From Lacinutrix algicola (GTDB taxonomy: Bacteria; Bacteroidota; Bacteroidia; Flavobacteriales; Flavobacteriaceae), in the NCBI RefSeq assembly GCF_001418085.1, contig NZ_LIQH01000039.1:310001-374000 (forward strand): a stretch of 64,000 nt of DNA, written 5' to 3'. The translations under genes and the position numbers were made by a program. The notes under the pieces are model-generated. The model was not told where the DNA came from. It searched no databases and saw only the letters and a program-made list of their open reading frames with translations. Shown here in pieces: positions 16,732 to 28,587 of this stretch (position 1 is its first letter; the number at the start of each line of letters is the position of its first letter).

Positions 16732-17883
16732 TTAGTAACCGACATATTCAACAATCTCTAGTCCGTAACCTATCATTCCAACACGTTTAGTTTGTTGCGT
16801 GTTAGAGATTAATTTTAGCTTGTGTATGTTTAAATCGTGTAATATTTGAGCACCTATACCGAAATCTTTATTATCCATAGAAATTGCTGGAGCTTTAGAT
16901 ATTGTACCTTCTGTTTGGTTCTCTTTTAAAAGGCTTAAACGCTTTAATAAGTTTAATGATTGCGATTGCTGGTTTATAAATAGTATAGCACCTTTTCCTT
17001 CATTACTTATTACACGAAACATATCGTCTAATTTTTCATCAGCATTATTGGTAAGTGTTCCTAAAATATCGTTGTTTACTAAAGTAGAATTTACCCTAGT
17101 TAATACTTTTTCATTTGTAGACCATTCTCCTTTTGTTAAAGCAATATGAACTTGGTCGTTAGTTGTTTGCTGGTACGCTCGTAGTCTGAAGCTTCCAAAG
17201 CGAGTTTCTATATTAAAATCTTCTTTCTTTTCTATTAAAGAATCATGATCCATTCTATAAGCTACTAAATCTTCAATAGAAACCAGTTTTAAATCAAACT
17301 TTTTAGCAACTTCAACAAGTTGCGGTAATCTAGCCATTGTTCCATCTTCATTCATGATTTCTACAATAACACCAGCAGGTTCTAAGCCAGCTAAACGCGC
17401 AAAGTCTATAGCAGCTTCTGTATGTCCTGTTCTACGTAAAACACCACCTTCTTTAGCTACTAAAGGAAAAATATGTCCAGGTCTTGCTAAATCAAATGGC
17501 TTAGTATCTTTATTAACCAAAGATTTAACTGTTAATGCACGATCTGCAGCAGAAATTCCAGTAGTTACACCTTGACCTTTTAAATCTACCGATACCGTAA
17601 ATGCAGTCTCCATAGGATCTGTATTGTTAGTTACCATCATATGTAAACCTAAGTCTTTACAACGGTCTTCGGTTAGTGGAGCACAAATTAAACCACGTCC
17701 ATGAGTAGCCATGAAATTTATCATTTCAGGAGTTACTAATTCAGCTGCAGCTAAAAAATCGCCTTCATTTTCTCTGTCTTCATCATCAACAACGATAATA
17801 ACTTTACCAGCCTTAATATCGTTAATAGCTTCTTGAATTGTATTTAGTTTAAATGTCACTTTTTCTTCTGTTTTAGTAATCAT
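16732..17883 (-). CDS. ribB: 3,4-dihydroxy-2-butanone-4-phosphate synthase with degenerate GTP cyclohydrolase II domain
   Basis: Residues 1-205 are a complete DHBP synthase ([13 protein letters not shown] with the acidic metal ligands, [25 protein letters not shown]), which makes the four-carbon unit of riboflavin from ribulose 5-phosphate. Residues 206-383 align by layout with GTP cyclohydrolase II. The zinc-binding cysteines (normally a CxxC-type cluster in the SECLTGD...RCDCG region) are absent; the equivalent stretch reads [15 protein letters not shown] and then NADEKLD. The second domain is therefore very unlikely to open GTP, and a separate RibA should exist elsewhere. It keeps conserved-looking ends ([19 protein letters not shown]), so a structural role is possible. 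It lies 103 bases downstream of the LptF/G-like gene. Confidence 0.88.
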   Translation of the reverse strand: MITKTEEKVTFKLNTIQEAINDIKAGKVIIVVDDEDRENEGDFLAAAELVTPEMINFMATHGRGLICAPLTEDRCKDLGLHMMVTNNTDPMETAFTVSVDLKGQGVTTGISAADRALTVKSLVNKDTKPFDLARPGHIFPLVAKEGGVLRRTGHTEAAIDFARLAGLEPAGVIVEIMNEDGTMARLPQLVEVAKKFDLKLVSIEDLVAYRMDHDSLIEKKEDFNIETRFGSFRLRAYQQTTNDQVHIALTKGEWSTNEKVLTRVNSTLVNNDILGTLTNNADEKLDDMFRVISNEGKGAILFINQQSQSLNLLKRLSLLKENQTEGTISKAPAISMDNKDFGIGAQILHDLNIHKLKLISNTQQTKRVGMIGYGLEIVEYVGY

Positions 17884-17986
17884 TACAAGACTTTTTATTA
17901 TAGCAAAGATATTGCTTAATTATGTTTTTTATTTTAAACAAGATTTGATTTTTCTATTGACTAATAGAGATATCAAAGCTTAATAG

Positions 17987-20488
17987 TTATGATAATTTAC
18001 TTTTTATGAAGTAAAAACCAGACACTATAAATGATATAATGCTTAATTGCAATGCAGCAGAAGCATATAGAGGTAATTTATTATTTACAAATACAAAATG
18101 AAGAATAACTAGAAGTATAGCTAAAATTAAAACTCCTATAGAAAGTTTTATTAGACTTTTACTTGTAGTTGCCTTTAATTCTGTATTAGATTCCGTTATA
18201 TGCTGTTCTATGGCTTTGTTATTATGATTAACCTTGATTGTGTCCTTTCTAATTTGTAAATTCTTAATAAAGTAAAAAATACTCACTGTAAGAGAAACAA
18301 TACTTAGTTGTATTGAAGCCGAAGCATATATTGGTAATTTATTATTAGCAAAAACAAAGTAAAGCACAACTAAAACCAAAGCAAAAATTAAAGTCGCAAT
18401 TGAAATTTTAATTAACGTTTTTTGTTCTTGATTAATTGGAGTTTTAATTATTGTGTTATCGGCTTTAGAAACATCAACTGCTTCGGTAGCATTATTGTTA
18501 ATGCCAAACTCAATGGTGTTTAAGTCTTTTTTAATCTGTTTTTTCTGAATAAAATAGAAAATGAAATACAGAGGAAAACCTAATAATGAAAATAGGACGC
18601 CATTAATACTATTGTTTTTACCTAAGTGCTTGTATAGGTTAGTATGCTTAGCGAACGATTTTGAAAGTGCGAATATAAAAATTAGAAAAGCAACAATTCC
18701 TATTACAAATATGGCATTACCAATAATTGCTAATTTGTTATTAATTAATATTCTACCACCAAGAATTAATACTAAGCCTATAGAATAAAGAATAAATGCT
18801 AGTTTAGAATCTTCTTCATAATCATTTTTTAAAGTAGACGCTTCTTCAAGAAAGTCGTTATTTAAATGCCCAGCCATTTTTAATTCTTGCCTTGTAATAC
18901 CTCTAGAAGTAAGTACAGAAATTGCAGTATTTTTATGCTCTACAGTATAATCGAAACTTCTGTAGTCTTTTACAATAGCAATAAGTTTGCTGTCATTTAG
19001 GTTTTGGATAACTTTATAATCTTCAGAATTTACATTAAAGACTTTAGTGCTAAACTCAGTCTTTTTAGTTTTAATTTTAAAGAATTTTTTAAGAGGTTCT
19101 AAAAGACCATCTGTATCTAGTAAACCTCTGTCTTTTGTGGCTCTAGAAGTTAAATATATACTCAAAGGCAGCATAATAAGGGTAGAGAACCAGGAGGCTA
19201 ACACAGGATTAAACGAGCCGTCTTTGGCACTATTTTTTGCAAAAATTCCAATAAAGTGATAGCTTAAAAATATAACAATTGCCATAACCATTGGTAATCC
19301 CAAACCACCTTTTCTAATTAATGCACCTAAAGGAGCACCAACAAAAAATAAAATAATACAAGCAATTGCTAATGCAAATTTCTCGTGTAGAGCAATAATA
19401 TGTCTGTTTAACCAAATAGTACTTCCTTTTATATTGGCTTCTTTAGCAGTAACTATTTGCTTTGTACTAGTTGTAGCATTTATAGCATAATCTAGCAACT
19501 GTATTTTTTGTTTTAGATTAAAAAGGTCTATTACGTTATTAGTGTAAGTAGTATCTTTTTTTGTTTCTACAGATAAGTTTACTGTTGCAATATTGGTTCT
19601 ATTATATAAGGTTGTTCCAAATTTTTCGAATTCGTTTTTGCGTTCTGTAATAAGAGAATCTGTAGTGTATTTTAAATCTCCAATGGCAAGCATCGAATAC
19701 TTATTATCGGTTTTCTTTTCGTCTAGATCTACACCACCAAGTTGGGATAAATCTAAATTGATAGTATATTTTAGAAATTCACTTTTTACAAAAGGCTTTT
19801 TTACTTTTTCTTTATGTTTGTTTGGAGGCGTGTCATCATAATAATAACCATCAAAAAGTATAAGTTTTAAAGTTTCAGAATCTTCGGCACTAACAAGTTC
19901 TCCTGTTTTTGCAATAATAGTAACGTGGTTTCCAGGCTTTTTTGCTTGTCCTTTATGGATGACAACGTTTTCTAAAAATTGTCCGCGATCACCAGTTTTC
20001 TTAGCTACTTTAATATTGAAGTTGTCTACAATTTGGTTAAACTGTCCTTCGGCTATAGCCATTGCAGGCTTTACTTTTGCAATGTTTTTTCGTAAATTAT
20101 AACTTTCGTATTCTGCTCTAGGTATTATATTATTACTAAAAAAGAAAGTAAGAATACTTAAAAAGAATATAAAGACACTTAAACTAGCCATTGCGCGTTG
20201 TAATGAAATACCAGTAGATTTCATTGCAGCAAATTCATAATTTTCGGCAAAATTACCAAAAACCATTATCGAGGCTAGCAGTATTGTAAGCGGTAAAATT
20301 AGAGGAATTAGGGTAGGAGTAATGTAAAATAAAAATTTTAAAACCGTTATTAAGTCTAAATCTTTACCTGCTAGTTCTTTAATATAAAGCCAAATAGCCT
20401 GTAATACAAAAATCAGCATGAGTATTACAAACACGCTGATAAAAGTTTTTAGATAAGAAGTTAATATGTATCTATCTAGTATTTTCAC
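17987..20488 (-). CDS. LptF/LptG-family LPS export permease with extended membrane tail
   Basis: Residues 1-430 are a YjgP/YjgQ permease: an N-terminal helix group (MKILDRYILTSYLKTF, PTLIPLILPLTILLASIMVF), a periplasmic beta-jellyroll region, and C-terminal helices (GAPLGALIRKGGLGLP). It would form the inner-membrane part of the machine that lifts lipopolysaccharide to the outer membrane. The family is usually about 350-480 residues; this one has 833. The extra part contains four or more further membrane helices, including two copies of a roughly 55-residue unit with NNKLPIYASA / NNKLPLYASA. It starts 9 bases after lolA, a sensible envelope-biogenesis neighbour. Whether it acts as LptF or LptG cannot be decided. 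Confidence 0.87.
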   Translation of the reverse strand: MKILDRYILTSYLKTFISVFVILMLIFVLQAIWLYIKELAGKDLDLITVLKFLFYITPTLIPLILPLTILLASIMVFGNFAENYEFAAMKSTGISLQRAMASLSVFIFFLSILTFFFSNNIIPRAEYESYNLRKNIAKVKPAMAIAEGQFNQIVDNFNIKVAKKTGDRGQFLENVVIHKGQAKKPGNHVTIIAKTGELVSAEDSETLKLILFDGYYYDDTPPNKHKEKVKKPFVKSEFLKYTINLDLSQLGGVDLDEKKTDNKYSMLAIGDLKYTTDSLITERKNEFEKFGTTLYNRTNIATVNLSVETKKDTTYTNNVIDLFNLKQKIQLLDYAINATTSTKQIVTAKEANIKGSTIWLNRHIIALHEKFALAIACIILFFVGAPLGALIRKGGLGLPMVMAIVIFLSYHFIGIFAKNSAKDGSFNPVLASWFSTLIMLPLSIYLTSRATKDRGLLDTDGLLEPLKKFFKIKTKKTEFSTKVFNVNSEDYKVIQNLNDSKLIAIVKDYRSFDYTVEHKNTAISVLTSRGITRQELKMAGHLNNDFLEEASTLKNDYEEDSKLAFILYSIGLVLILGGRILINNKLAIIGNAIFVIGIVAFLIFIFALSKSFAKHTNLYKHLGKNNSINGVLFSLLGFPLYFIFYFIQKKQIKKDLNTIEFGINNNATEAVDVSKADNTIIKTPINQEQKTLIKISIATLIFALVLVVLYFVFANNKLPIYASASIQLSIVSLTVSIFYFIKNLQIRKDTIKVNHNNKAIEQHITESNTELKATTSKSLIKLSIGVLILAILLVILHFVFVNNKLPLYASAALQLSIISFIVSGFYFIKSKLS
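17995..18430 (-). repeat. Internal duplication of a membrane unit in the permease C terminus
   Basis: Two units, roughly at 18265-18430 and 17995-18165, encode similar double-helix segments. ISIATLIFALVLVVLYFVFA matches LSIGVLILAILLVILHFVFV, and both continue with NNKLP(I/L)YASA and QLSI(V/I)S. The linker between them is polar and Lys-rich. Confidence 0.8.
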
Positions 20489-20497
20489 TAATTGTCC

Positions 20498-21139
20498 TTA
20501 GTCTAGTTTATTTATAAAGTAATCGTTGTACTTACTTTCGTCAAAAGTAAACAAGGTTTTCGAGATAGGCTCATTTGTTTTAAAAGAATTAACAGTAAGT
20601 GTTGTTTTAGTTCCATTTTTACCAATCTCGATAAGATTATAGATGTGTTTTGTCTCTGCATCTATGCCTAAAAGAATATACTTTATGCTTGCATTAGAAT
20701 CCATAGGAGATAATTTTACATATTGAATGTTTCTTCCTTTTACTTTTTGAATGATATCCATTTTATAAGTAAAACCATCTTCGTAAAACGATAACATCTT
20801 GCTAGGTGTAATAGTGCCTTCATCTTCTCCATTATCTGAAGAAACAGTTACCTCTTCATCTTCAGAGCTAATTGTATATAATTTATTACCATCAAATATT
20901 CTAGTAATACCAAGTATGTTTAATTTGTACTTATCACCTTGCATGTTAACATCACCACGTGTTTCTTGTTTGATGTTTTCGGAAGTGTTTTCTAAAACAT
21001 ATTTAAAATCTATAGCAATATTATTGTAGCCTTTTACTTTTGTAGAGACTTCGTTTAATAATGTTTTTGCTTTAGCATCATTCTGCGCAAATGTGACACT
21101 TGAAATAATTAAAGCTAATAATAGTAGTACTTTTTTCAT
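20498..21139 (-). CDS. lolA: LolA-like outer-membrane lipoprotein carrier
   Basis: The 213-residue protein starts with a signal peptide ending in SVTFAQ. The mature part has the features of LolA-type carriers in Bacteroidota: AIDFKYVLENTSENIKQETRGDVNMQGD, then an incomplete beta-barrel with MLSFYEDGF and a C-terminal FTFDESKYNDYFINKLD. LolA carries lipoproteins across the periplasm to the outer membrane. The gene lies 18 bases after ftsK and 9 before the LPS permease gene, all on the same strand, which fits cell-envelope assembly. Confidence 0.85.
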   Translation of the reverse strand: MKKVLLLLALIISSVTFAQNDAKAKTLLNEVSTKVKGYNNIAIDFKYVLENTSENIKQETRGDVNMQGDKYKLNILGITRIFDGNKLYTISSEDEEVTVSSDNGEDEGTITPSKMLSFYEDGFTYKMDIIQKVKGRNIQYVKLSPMDSNASIKYILLGIDAETKHIYNLIEIGKNGTKTTLTVNSFKTNEPISKTLFTFDESKYNDYFINKLD

Positions 21140-21157
21140 CTTAAAATTTTAATTTTT

Positions 21158-23605
21158 TTATTGACCTTCGTTTGATAATAATTGATCGAGAGCAACTAAA
21201 TCTGGCACTAATACTTGTCTAGCTTTACTACCTTCAAAACCACCAACAATTCCAGCGGCTTCTAATTGATCTATAATACGTCCTGCTCGGTTGTAACCTA
21301 ACTTTAACTTACGTTGCAATAACGAAGCAGAACCTTGTTGAGCTGTTACAATAATTTCGGCAGCATCTCTAAACAGTTTATCTCTATCGTCTATATCTAT
21401 ATCAAGACTCGTGCCACCTTCTTCGCCAACATATTCTGGAAGTAAATAAGCGTCTGGATAAGCCTTTTGAGCACCAATAAAATCTACTATTTTTTCTACT
21501 TCAGGAGTATCAACAAAAGCACATTGCACTCTTATCATATCGTTTCCTTGTGTGTATAGCATATCTCCACGACCAATAAGTTGGTCTGCGCCGCCGGCAT
21601 CTAAAATAGTACGTGAATCTATTTTACTAGAAACTCTAAATGCTATACGTGCTGGGAAATTGGCTTTAATAATACCTGTAATTACGTTAACCGATGGTCT
21701 TTGTGTTGCAATAATTAAGTGAATACCAATGGCACGAGCAAGTTGTGCTAAACGTGCAACTGGCGTTTCTACCTCTTTACCGGCAGTCATAATTAAATCG
21801 GCAAACTCATCTACAACTAGAACAATGTATGGTAAATAAGCGTGTCCATCGTTAGGATTTAATTTACGAGCTTTAAATTTTGCATTATACTCAACAATGT
21901 TACGACATAATGCATTTTTAAGCATTTCGTAACGGTTATCCATTTCAATACACAATGAATTAAGTGTGTGAATAACTTTAGTATTATCAGTAATTATAGC
22001 TTCAGCTTCATCTGGAAGTTTAGCTAGGTAATGTCTTTCAATTTTATTAAATAAAGTTAATTCTACTTTTTTAGGATCTACTAAAACGAATTTAACTTCC
22101 GCAGGATGCTTTTTGTATAATAACGAAGTTAGTACGGCATTTAATCCAACCGATTTACCTTGTCCTGTTGCACCAGCCATTAAAAGGTGAGGCATTTTTG
22201 CTAAATCAATAACTAAAGTCTCATTACTAATTGTTTTACCTATTGCAATAGGTAAGTGCATTTTTGAATTCTGAAATTTTTGAGAAGCAATTACAGAGCG
22301 CATAGAAACAATAGTTGCATTTGTATTTGGCACTTCTATACCAATAGTTCCTTTTCCTGGAATAGGAGCAATAATTCTAATTCCTAATGCGGCTAGAGAT
22401 AATGCAATATCATCTTCTAAATTTTTAATTTTAGAAATTCTAACACCAGCTTCTGGAACAATTTCATAAAGAGTAACTGTAGGTCCAATAGTTGCTTTAA
22501 TACTTGAAATACCTATTTTATAGTTATTTAAAGTATCTACAATTTTATTTTTATTCGCTTCTAACTCTTCTTGATTTATGGTAACACCTTCGTTATCATA
22601 TTTCTTTAATAAATCTAAAGGAGGAAATTGATAATTTCCTAATTCTAGAGTAGGATCGTATGGTCCAAAATCGGCTACTAATTTATCGGAAAGATTATCG
22701 GTTTCAGATTTTTCTTCAATTACTTTTTCTACCTCAATTTCTACTTCAGGTTCATTTTCTGGAATTTCAATTTCCATTGTAGAAGTGCTAACACTTGGTT
22801 TTTCAACCTTTGGCGTTTCTACTTTTAATTCTTGAACAGGAGCATCTTCTTTGGTTTCAATTTTAGAATGATTAGAAATTGTTGGCTGAATATCTTCTTT
22901 AACTTGAAAAGCAGATTTAAAAGCTTCAGCTTCGTCTGTTAAAGTATTATCTATAGGTACTATAACGTCTTTAGACGCTTCGTTAAATTCAGATTTAATA
23001 TCTTTTTTAGCACTCCTTAATAAGGCTCCAATACGTTCAGGTGTAAAACCAAATCTAATTGCTAAATAGGTGATAAAACCAAAAATTAATAATAGTACAA
23101 TACCTATTTTACCAATATAATCTTGTAAAAAGTTGTTTAATTCAAAACCAATAGTACCACTTAAAATACCTGTTTGTGGTCCTGTAAATCCTAAAAGAAT
23201 AGAAATCCAAATTACCACTAAAGTTCCCCAAAACCAATGTTGGAAAAGTTTCTCTTTTTTAAGGTCTAAAAGAATATAAATTCCAGATAAGAATATAAGT
23301 CCTGAAAAAATAAAGGATGCAACACCAAATCCACGTTGAATAAATAAATCACTAATCCAAGCGCCACTTTGGCTTGCCCAGTTTTTTGTTTCGACTACTC
23401 TAGAAGGAAGCTCGCCAAGTACACTTTGGTCTGCCTTACCAGTAAACAAAAAAGATAAAAATGCTATAAATATTAAAACACCTAAAAGCACTAAAAGGCT
23501 ACCAAAAATTAATTTTTGTTGACTTGTTAGTATTAAATTAGGTTTTTTAAAGCTTAATTTTTTCTTTGCTGTTTTAGGTTTGGATTTCGATTTTGCTTTC
23601 GCCAT
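21158..23605 (-). CDS. ftsK: DNA translocase FtsK/SpoIIIE
   Basis: The 815-residue protein has four predicted N-terminal membrane helices, a charged linker rich in Glu, Val and Pro (about residues 210-300), then the motor domain with Walker A GATGQGKS (Lys484) and Walker B VLVVDEFADL. The C terminus is a gamma winged helix (LLQRKLKLGYNRAGRIIDQL) that reads chromosome polarity signals. It pumps DNA through the closing septum and activates dimer resolution. It heads a - strand run with lolA and the LPS permease gene. Confidence 0.97.
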   Translation of the reverse strand: MAKAKSKSKPKTAKKKLSFKKPNLILTSQQKLIFGSLLVLLGVLIFIAFLSFLFTGKADQSVLGELPSRVVETKNWASQSGAWISDLFIQRGFGVASFIFSGLIFLSGIYILLDLKKEKLFQHWFWGTLVVIWISILLGFTGPQTGILSGTIGFELNNFLQDYIGKIGIVLLLIFGFITYLAIRFGFTPERIGALLRSAKKDIKSEFNEASKDVIVPIDNTLTDEAEAFKSAFQVKEDIQPTISNHSKIETKEDAPVQELKVETPKVEKPSVSTSTMEIEIPENEPEVEIEVEKVIEEKSETDNLSDKLVADFGPYDPTLELGNYQFPPLDLLKKYDNEGVTINQEELEANKNKIVDTLNNYKIGISSIKATIGPTVTLYEIVPEAGVRISKIKNLEDDIALSLAALGIRIIAPIPGKGTIGIEVPNTNATIVSMRSVIASQKFQNSKMHLPIAIGKTISNETLVIDLAKMPHLLMAGATGQGKSVGLNAVLTSLLYKKHPAEVKFVLVDPKKVELTLFNKIERHYLAKLPDEAEAIITDNTKVIHTLNSLCIEMDNRYEMLKNALCRNIVEYNAKFKARKLNPNDGHAYLPYIVLVVDEFADLIMTAGKEVETPVARLAQLARAIGIHLIIATQRPSVNVITGIIKANFPARIAFRVSSKIDSRTILDAGGADQLIGRGDMLYTQGNDMIRVQCAFVDTPEVEKIVDFIGAQKAYPDAYLLPEYVGEEGGTSLDIDIDDRDKLFRDAAEIIVTAQQGSASLLQRKLKLGYNRAGRIIDQLEAAGIVGGFEGSKARQVLVPDLVALDQLLSNEGQ

Positions 23606-23701
23606 TGTTGGTTTTTAGATTGCGTAAAAATAAACAAATTCAATTAGATATATTGTTGTTTATTGGGTATAAATAACGCTTTTTCTACTGTGTAATTGTG
23701 T

Positions 23702-24070
23702 TTAAAACTTAGGAATATAAATAATACAACCAACCGCAACCGCGGCAACAGCCATAATAAAAACAGCTCCAGCAGCTAAATCTTTAATTAAACCAATTTT
23801 TGGATGGTGTTCTGGGTGTATAAAATCTGCAATTTCTTCAATAGCCGTATTTACACCTTCAATAGCCATTACCATTGCAATAACTAAAATTTGAAGACAC
23901 CATTCTGTTGCGGTAAGACCAACATAAAAGCCTAAAATAGTCATTAATAGACCAATAGTAGTTTGTACTTTTAAACTGGCTTCTGTAGTAATTAAAAGGT
24001 AGGCTCCTTTAAAGGCGAAACCTACACTTTTAATTCTATTTACTAAAAAAGAGTCCTTTTTTTTATTCAT
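23702..24070 (-). CDS. dgkA: Diacylglycerol kinase family protein
   Basis: The 122-residue membrane protein has three helices and the DgkA signature MAIEGVNTAIEEIADF, with the Glu and Asn residues of the active site. Prokaryotic members phosphorylate diacylglycerol or undecaprenol in the inner membrane. The start lies inside the upstream tpx gene (8-base overlap), so both are cotranslated. The substrate cannot be told from the sequence. Confidence 0.9.
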   Translation of the reverse strand: MNKKKDSFLVNRIKSVGFAFKGAYLLITTEASLKVQTTIGLLMTILGFYVGLTATEWCLQILVIAMVMAIEGVNTAIEEIADFIHPEHHPKIGLIKDLAAGAVFIMAVAAVAVGCIIYIPKF

Positions 24071-24569
24071 CTAAAAGGGCGCTCAATGAAGCTTTATAGT
24101 TCGGTTCGTCTACAATTTCTTGAACTTGTTCAGTGTATTTTACAATACCATTTTCGTCTAAAACAATAACAGCACGTGAATGTAATCCTTCTAGTGGACC
24201 TGTTGTAAATTCTAATCCGTAGTCTTTTCCAAATTGTCCAGTTTTAAAATCGGACAACATTATTACATTCTCAATACCTTCAGCACCACAAAAACGTGCT
24301 TGGGCAAAAGGTAAATCTCTAGAAATACATAAAACTTTTGTATTTTCTATTTTAGAAGCTTCTTTATTAAATGTTCTTACAGATGTAGCACATGTACCAG
24401 TATCGATACTTGGAAAAATATTTAAAACAAGCTTTGTGCCTTTAAAATCTGAAAGTGTTTTAATTGATAAATCGTTTGCTGCTAAAGAAAAATTTGGTGT
24501 TTTTTCTCCTGTTTTTGGTAAGTTTCCACTAGTTTCTATATGTGTTCCTTTTAAAGTTATTTCAGCCAT
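24063..24569 (-). CDS. tpx: Thiol peroxidase Tpx (atypical 2-Cys peroxiredoxin)
   Basis: The 168-residue protein matches Tpx along its whole length. The peroxidatic Cys60 lies in SIDTGTCATSVRTF and the resolving Cys94 in FAQARFCGAEG, the classical spacing for this subfamily. It reduces hydrogen peroxide and alkyl hydroperoxides using thioredoxin. It overlaps dgkA and stands upstream of it, divergent from the fasciclin gene. Confidence 0.96.
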   Translation of the reverse strand: MAEITLKGTHIETSGNLPKTGEKTPNFSLAANDLSIKTLSDFKGTKLVLNIFPSIDTGTCATSVRTFNKEASKIENTKVLCISRDLPFAQARFCGAEGIENVIMLSDFKTGQFGKDYGLEFTTGPLEGLHSRAVIVLDENGIVKYTEQVQEIVDEPNYKASLSALLDE

Positions 24570-24791
24570 TTTATAAGATTTTAATTAAAAGATAAAATTA
24601 AGAATAATATGTTCTAAAACTGTCCTTGTTTTAATTTTTTTTAATAATTAGAAATGCTTGTTGGTCATTGTGTTAGTTTATAGGCTTCAGTTAATTGTTT
24701 GTTAAAGCTATGGAGTTCTTAAAACCGACATTGGAGAAATCTCGTTAATAGAGGAGTTAACAATATGATAATTATTTAAAAAACGAAATTT

Positions 24792-25388
24792 ATGAAAGCA
24801 TCAAAATTTATAAAAGCGACTTTATTTACACTTGCAGTTATTACTTCTATAAACGGATTTTCTCAAGAGAAAATGATGAAGAAGGACAAAATGAAGAAAG
24901 AAATAACAGTTATGGTTTGTGGAGCAGAAATGTACCCAAGTAAAAACATTATAGAAAATGCTGTTAATTCTAAAGATCATACCACTTTAGTAGCAGCGGT
25001 AAAAGCGACAGATTTAGTAGAGACATTATCTAGCGAAGGTCCGTTTACTGTATTTGCACCAACAAATGCCGCTTTTGCAAAATTACCAGAAGGTACAGTT
25101 AACACTTTATTAATGGCAGAAAACAAGAAAACATTACAAACAGTATTAACATACCACGTTGTTGCTGGGAAATGGAATGCTAAAGCTATTTTAAAAATGA
25201 TTAAAAAAGGAAATGGTAAAGCTGAAATTAAAACAGTAAGTCGTGGAACCATTACGGCTTGGTTAAAAAATAAGGAGGTTTACATTACAGACGAAAACGG
25301 AAACTCTGCAAAAGTAACAATCGCAGATGTTAATCAATCTAACGGTGTTATTCATGTAATTGATACAGTTTTATTGCCTAAGTATTAA
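24792..25388 (+). CDS. Secreted fasciclin-domain protein
   Basis: The 198-residue protein has a signal peptide (ending INGFSQ), a short Lys/Met-rich linker, then one FAS1 domain from about residue 60 with the H1 motif GPFTVFAPTNAAFAKLP and the H2-like end NGVIHVIDTVLLPK. FAS1 domains mediate adhesion or bind small ligands outside the cell. It probably sits in the periplasm or on the surface. It is a single unit with its own terminator. Confidence 0.92.
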   Translation: MKASKFIKATLFTLAVITSINGFSQEKMMKKDKMKKEITVMVCGAEMYPSKNIIENAVNSKDHTTLVAAVKATDLVETLSSEGPFTVFAPTNAAFAKLPEGTVNTLLMAENKKTLQTVLTYHVVAGKWNAKAILKMIKKGNGKAEIKTVSRGTITAWLKNKEVYITDENGNSAKVTIADVNQSNGVIHVIDTVLLPKY

Positions 25389-25413
25389 TTATTAGGTATT
25401 TACTAAGTTTATT

Positions 25414-25450
25414 TAAAAGAGTTACTTCTTATAGAAGTGACTCTTTTTTT
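25414..25450 (+). terminator. Terminator after the fasciclin gene
   Basis: AAAAGAGT.ACTTCT and AGAAGT.ACTCTTTT form a long stem with one mismatch, followed by a T-run. Confidence 0.85.
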
Positions 25451-25527
25451 GTTTCATAAGTAAGGTTTGCTTAAATTTAAGGACACAATATTCATATAGT
25501 CTATAAGTATTATTGATGTTAAAATAA

Positions 25528-27792
<2,265 letters not shown>

Positions 27793-27812
27793 TTTGTACT
27801 AACATATAATAT

Positions 27813-27847
27813 AAAGGAGTGGATTTTTAAAATCCATTCCTTTTTTA
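27813..27847 (+). terminator. Terminator after katG
   Basis: AAAGGA.TGGATTTT and AAAATCCA.TCCTTT form a stem with one mismatch and a T-run. It may allow partial read-through into the ankyrin gene. Confidence 0.75.
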
Positions 27848-27909
27848 TTGCAAAAAAATAAACATTTACCATTGGTAAATTGAATAAAAACCACAAAAGA
27901 ATAAAAGAA

Positions 27910-28380
27910 ATGAAAAATATAAACACACTTTTCGAAAGCATAAAAAATAAAGATACTGCTACTTTAAAAGCATTACTTACAGCAAATCCTAAATTAGCAG
28001 AAGCTAAAGACGAACGCGGATTTACACCATTAATTTTAGCTACTTATTTTGATAATGAAGCTGCTACTAAAACATTAGTAGAACATCAAGCACCAATTGA
28101 TGCCCAAGATGCCTCTGGAAATACCGCTTTAATTGGTGTTAGTTTTAAAGGAAACGTGGCTTTTGCGAAGTATTTAATTGAGAATGGTGCTAATTTAAAT
28201 GCAACAAATAACAACGGAACCACAGCATTAACCTTTGCAACACAATACAATAAAGTAGATATTGTAAAATTGTTATTAGAACAAAAAGCAGATGCTACCA
28301 TTAAAGATAATGATAACAAAACAGCTGTAGAATATGCTGAAGCAAAAGGTTTTAGTGCTATTTTTGCGCTTTTGGGATAA
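27910..28380 (+). CDS. Ankyrin-repeat protein
   Basis: I choose the ATG at 27910 (MKNINTLFESIKNKD); the frame also opens at a TTG 30 bases earlier. The 156 residues hold about four ankyrin repeats with the usual G-TPLILAT / G-TALIGVS / G-TALTFAT turns. It has no signal peptide. Ankyrin proteins are often encoded next to catalase genes (AnkB beside KatB in Pseudomonas) and support catalase activity, so a KatG-assisting role is a fair inference. A 17-base inverted repeat, ATTTACCA-T-TGGTAAAT, lies upstream at 27863-27879. Confidence 0.88.
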   Translation: MKNINTLFESIKNKDTATLKALLTANPKLAEAKDERGFTPLILATYFDNEAATKTLVEHQAPIDAQDASGNTALIGVSFKGNVAFAKYLIENGANLNATNNNGTTALTFATQYNKVDIVKLLLEQKADATIKDNDNKTAVEYAEAKGFSAIFALLG

Positions 28381-28587
28381 AGAAGTATTTGCTTACTTTT
28401 TGTTATTATTGCTTTAAAAAGTTATGGTTTTGTAAAACTGTTAGAGTTTTTTATTTGGGTTGTGTTTTATAACTAACTATAGTAATTTATTTAAGAAAGG
28501 GCTTACTTTAGATGTTTGTTGGAGTTTGGGAATTAATATGCTTAACAAAGTGAAAGCTTTTTATGGTATTTAAGTTTTTTAGTAACA

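Noticed and set aside
17884-17986. FMN riboswitch upstream of ribB
   Set aside because: The gap is only about 100 bases and shows none of the conserved RFN helix sequences.
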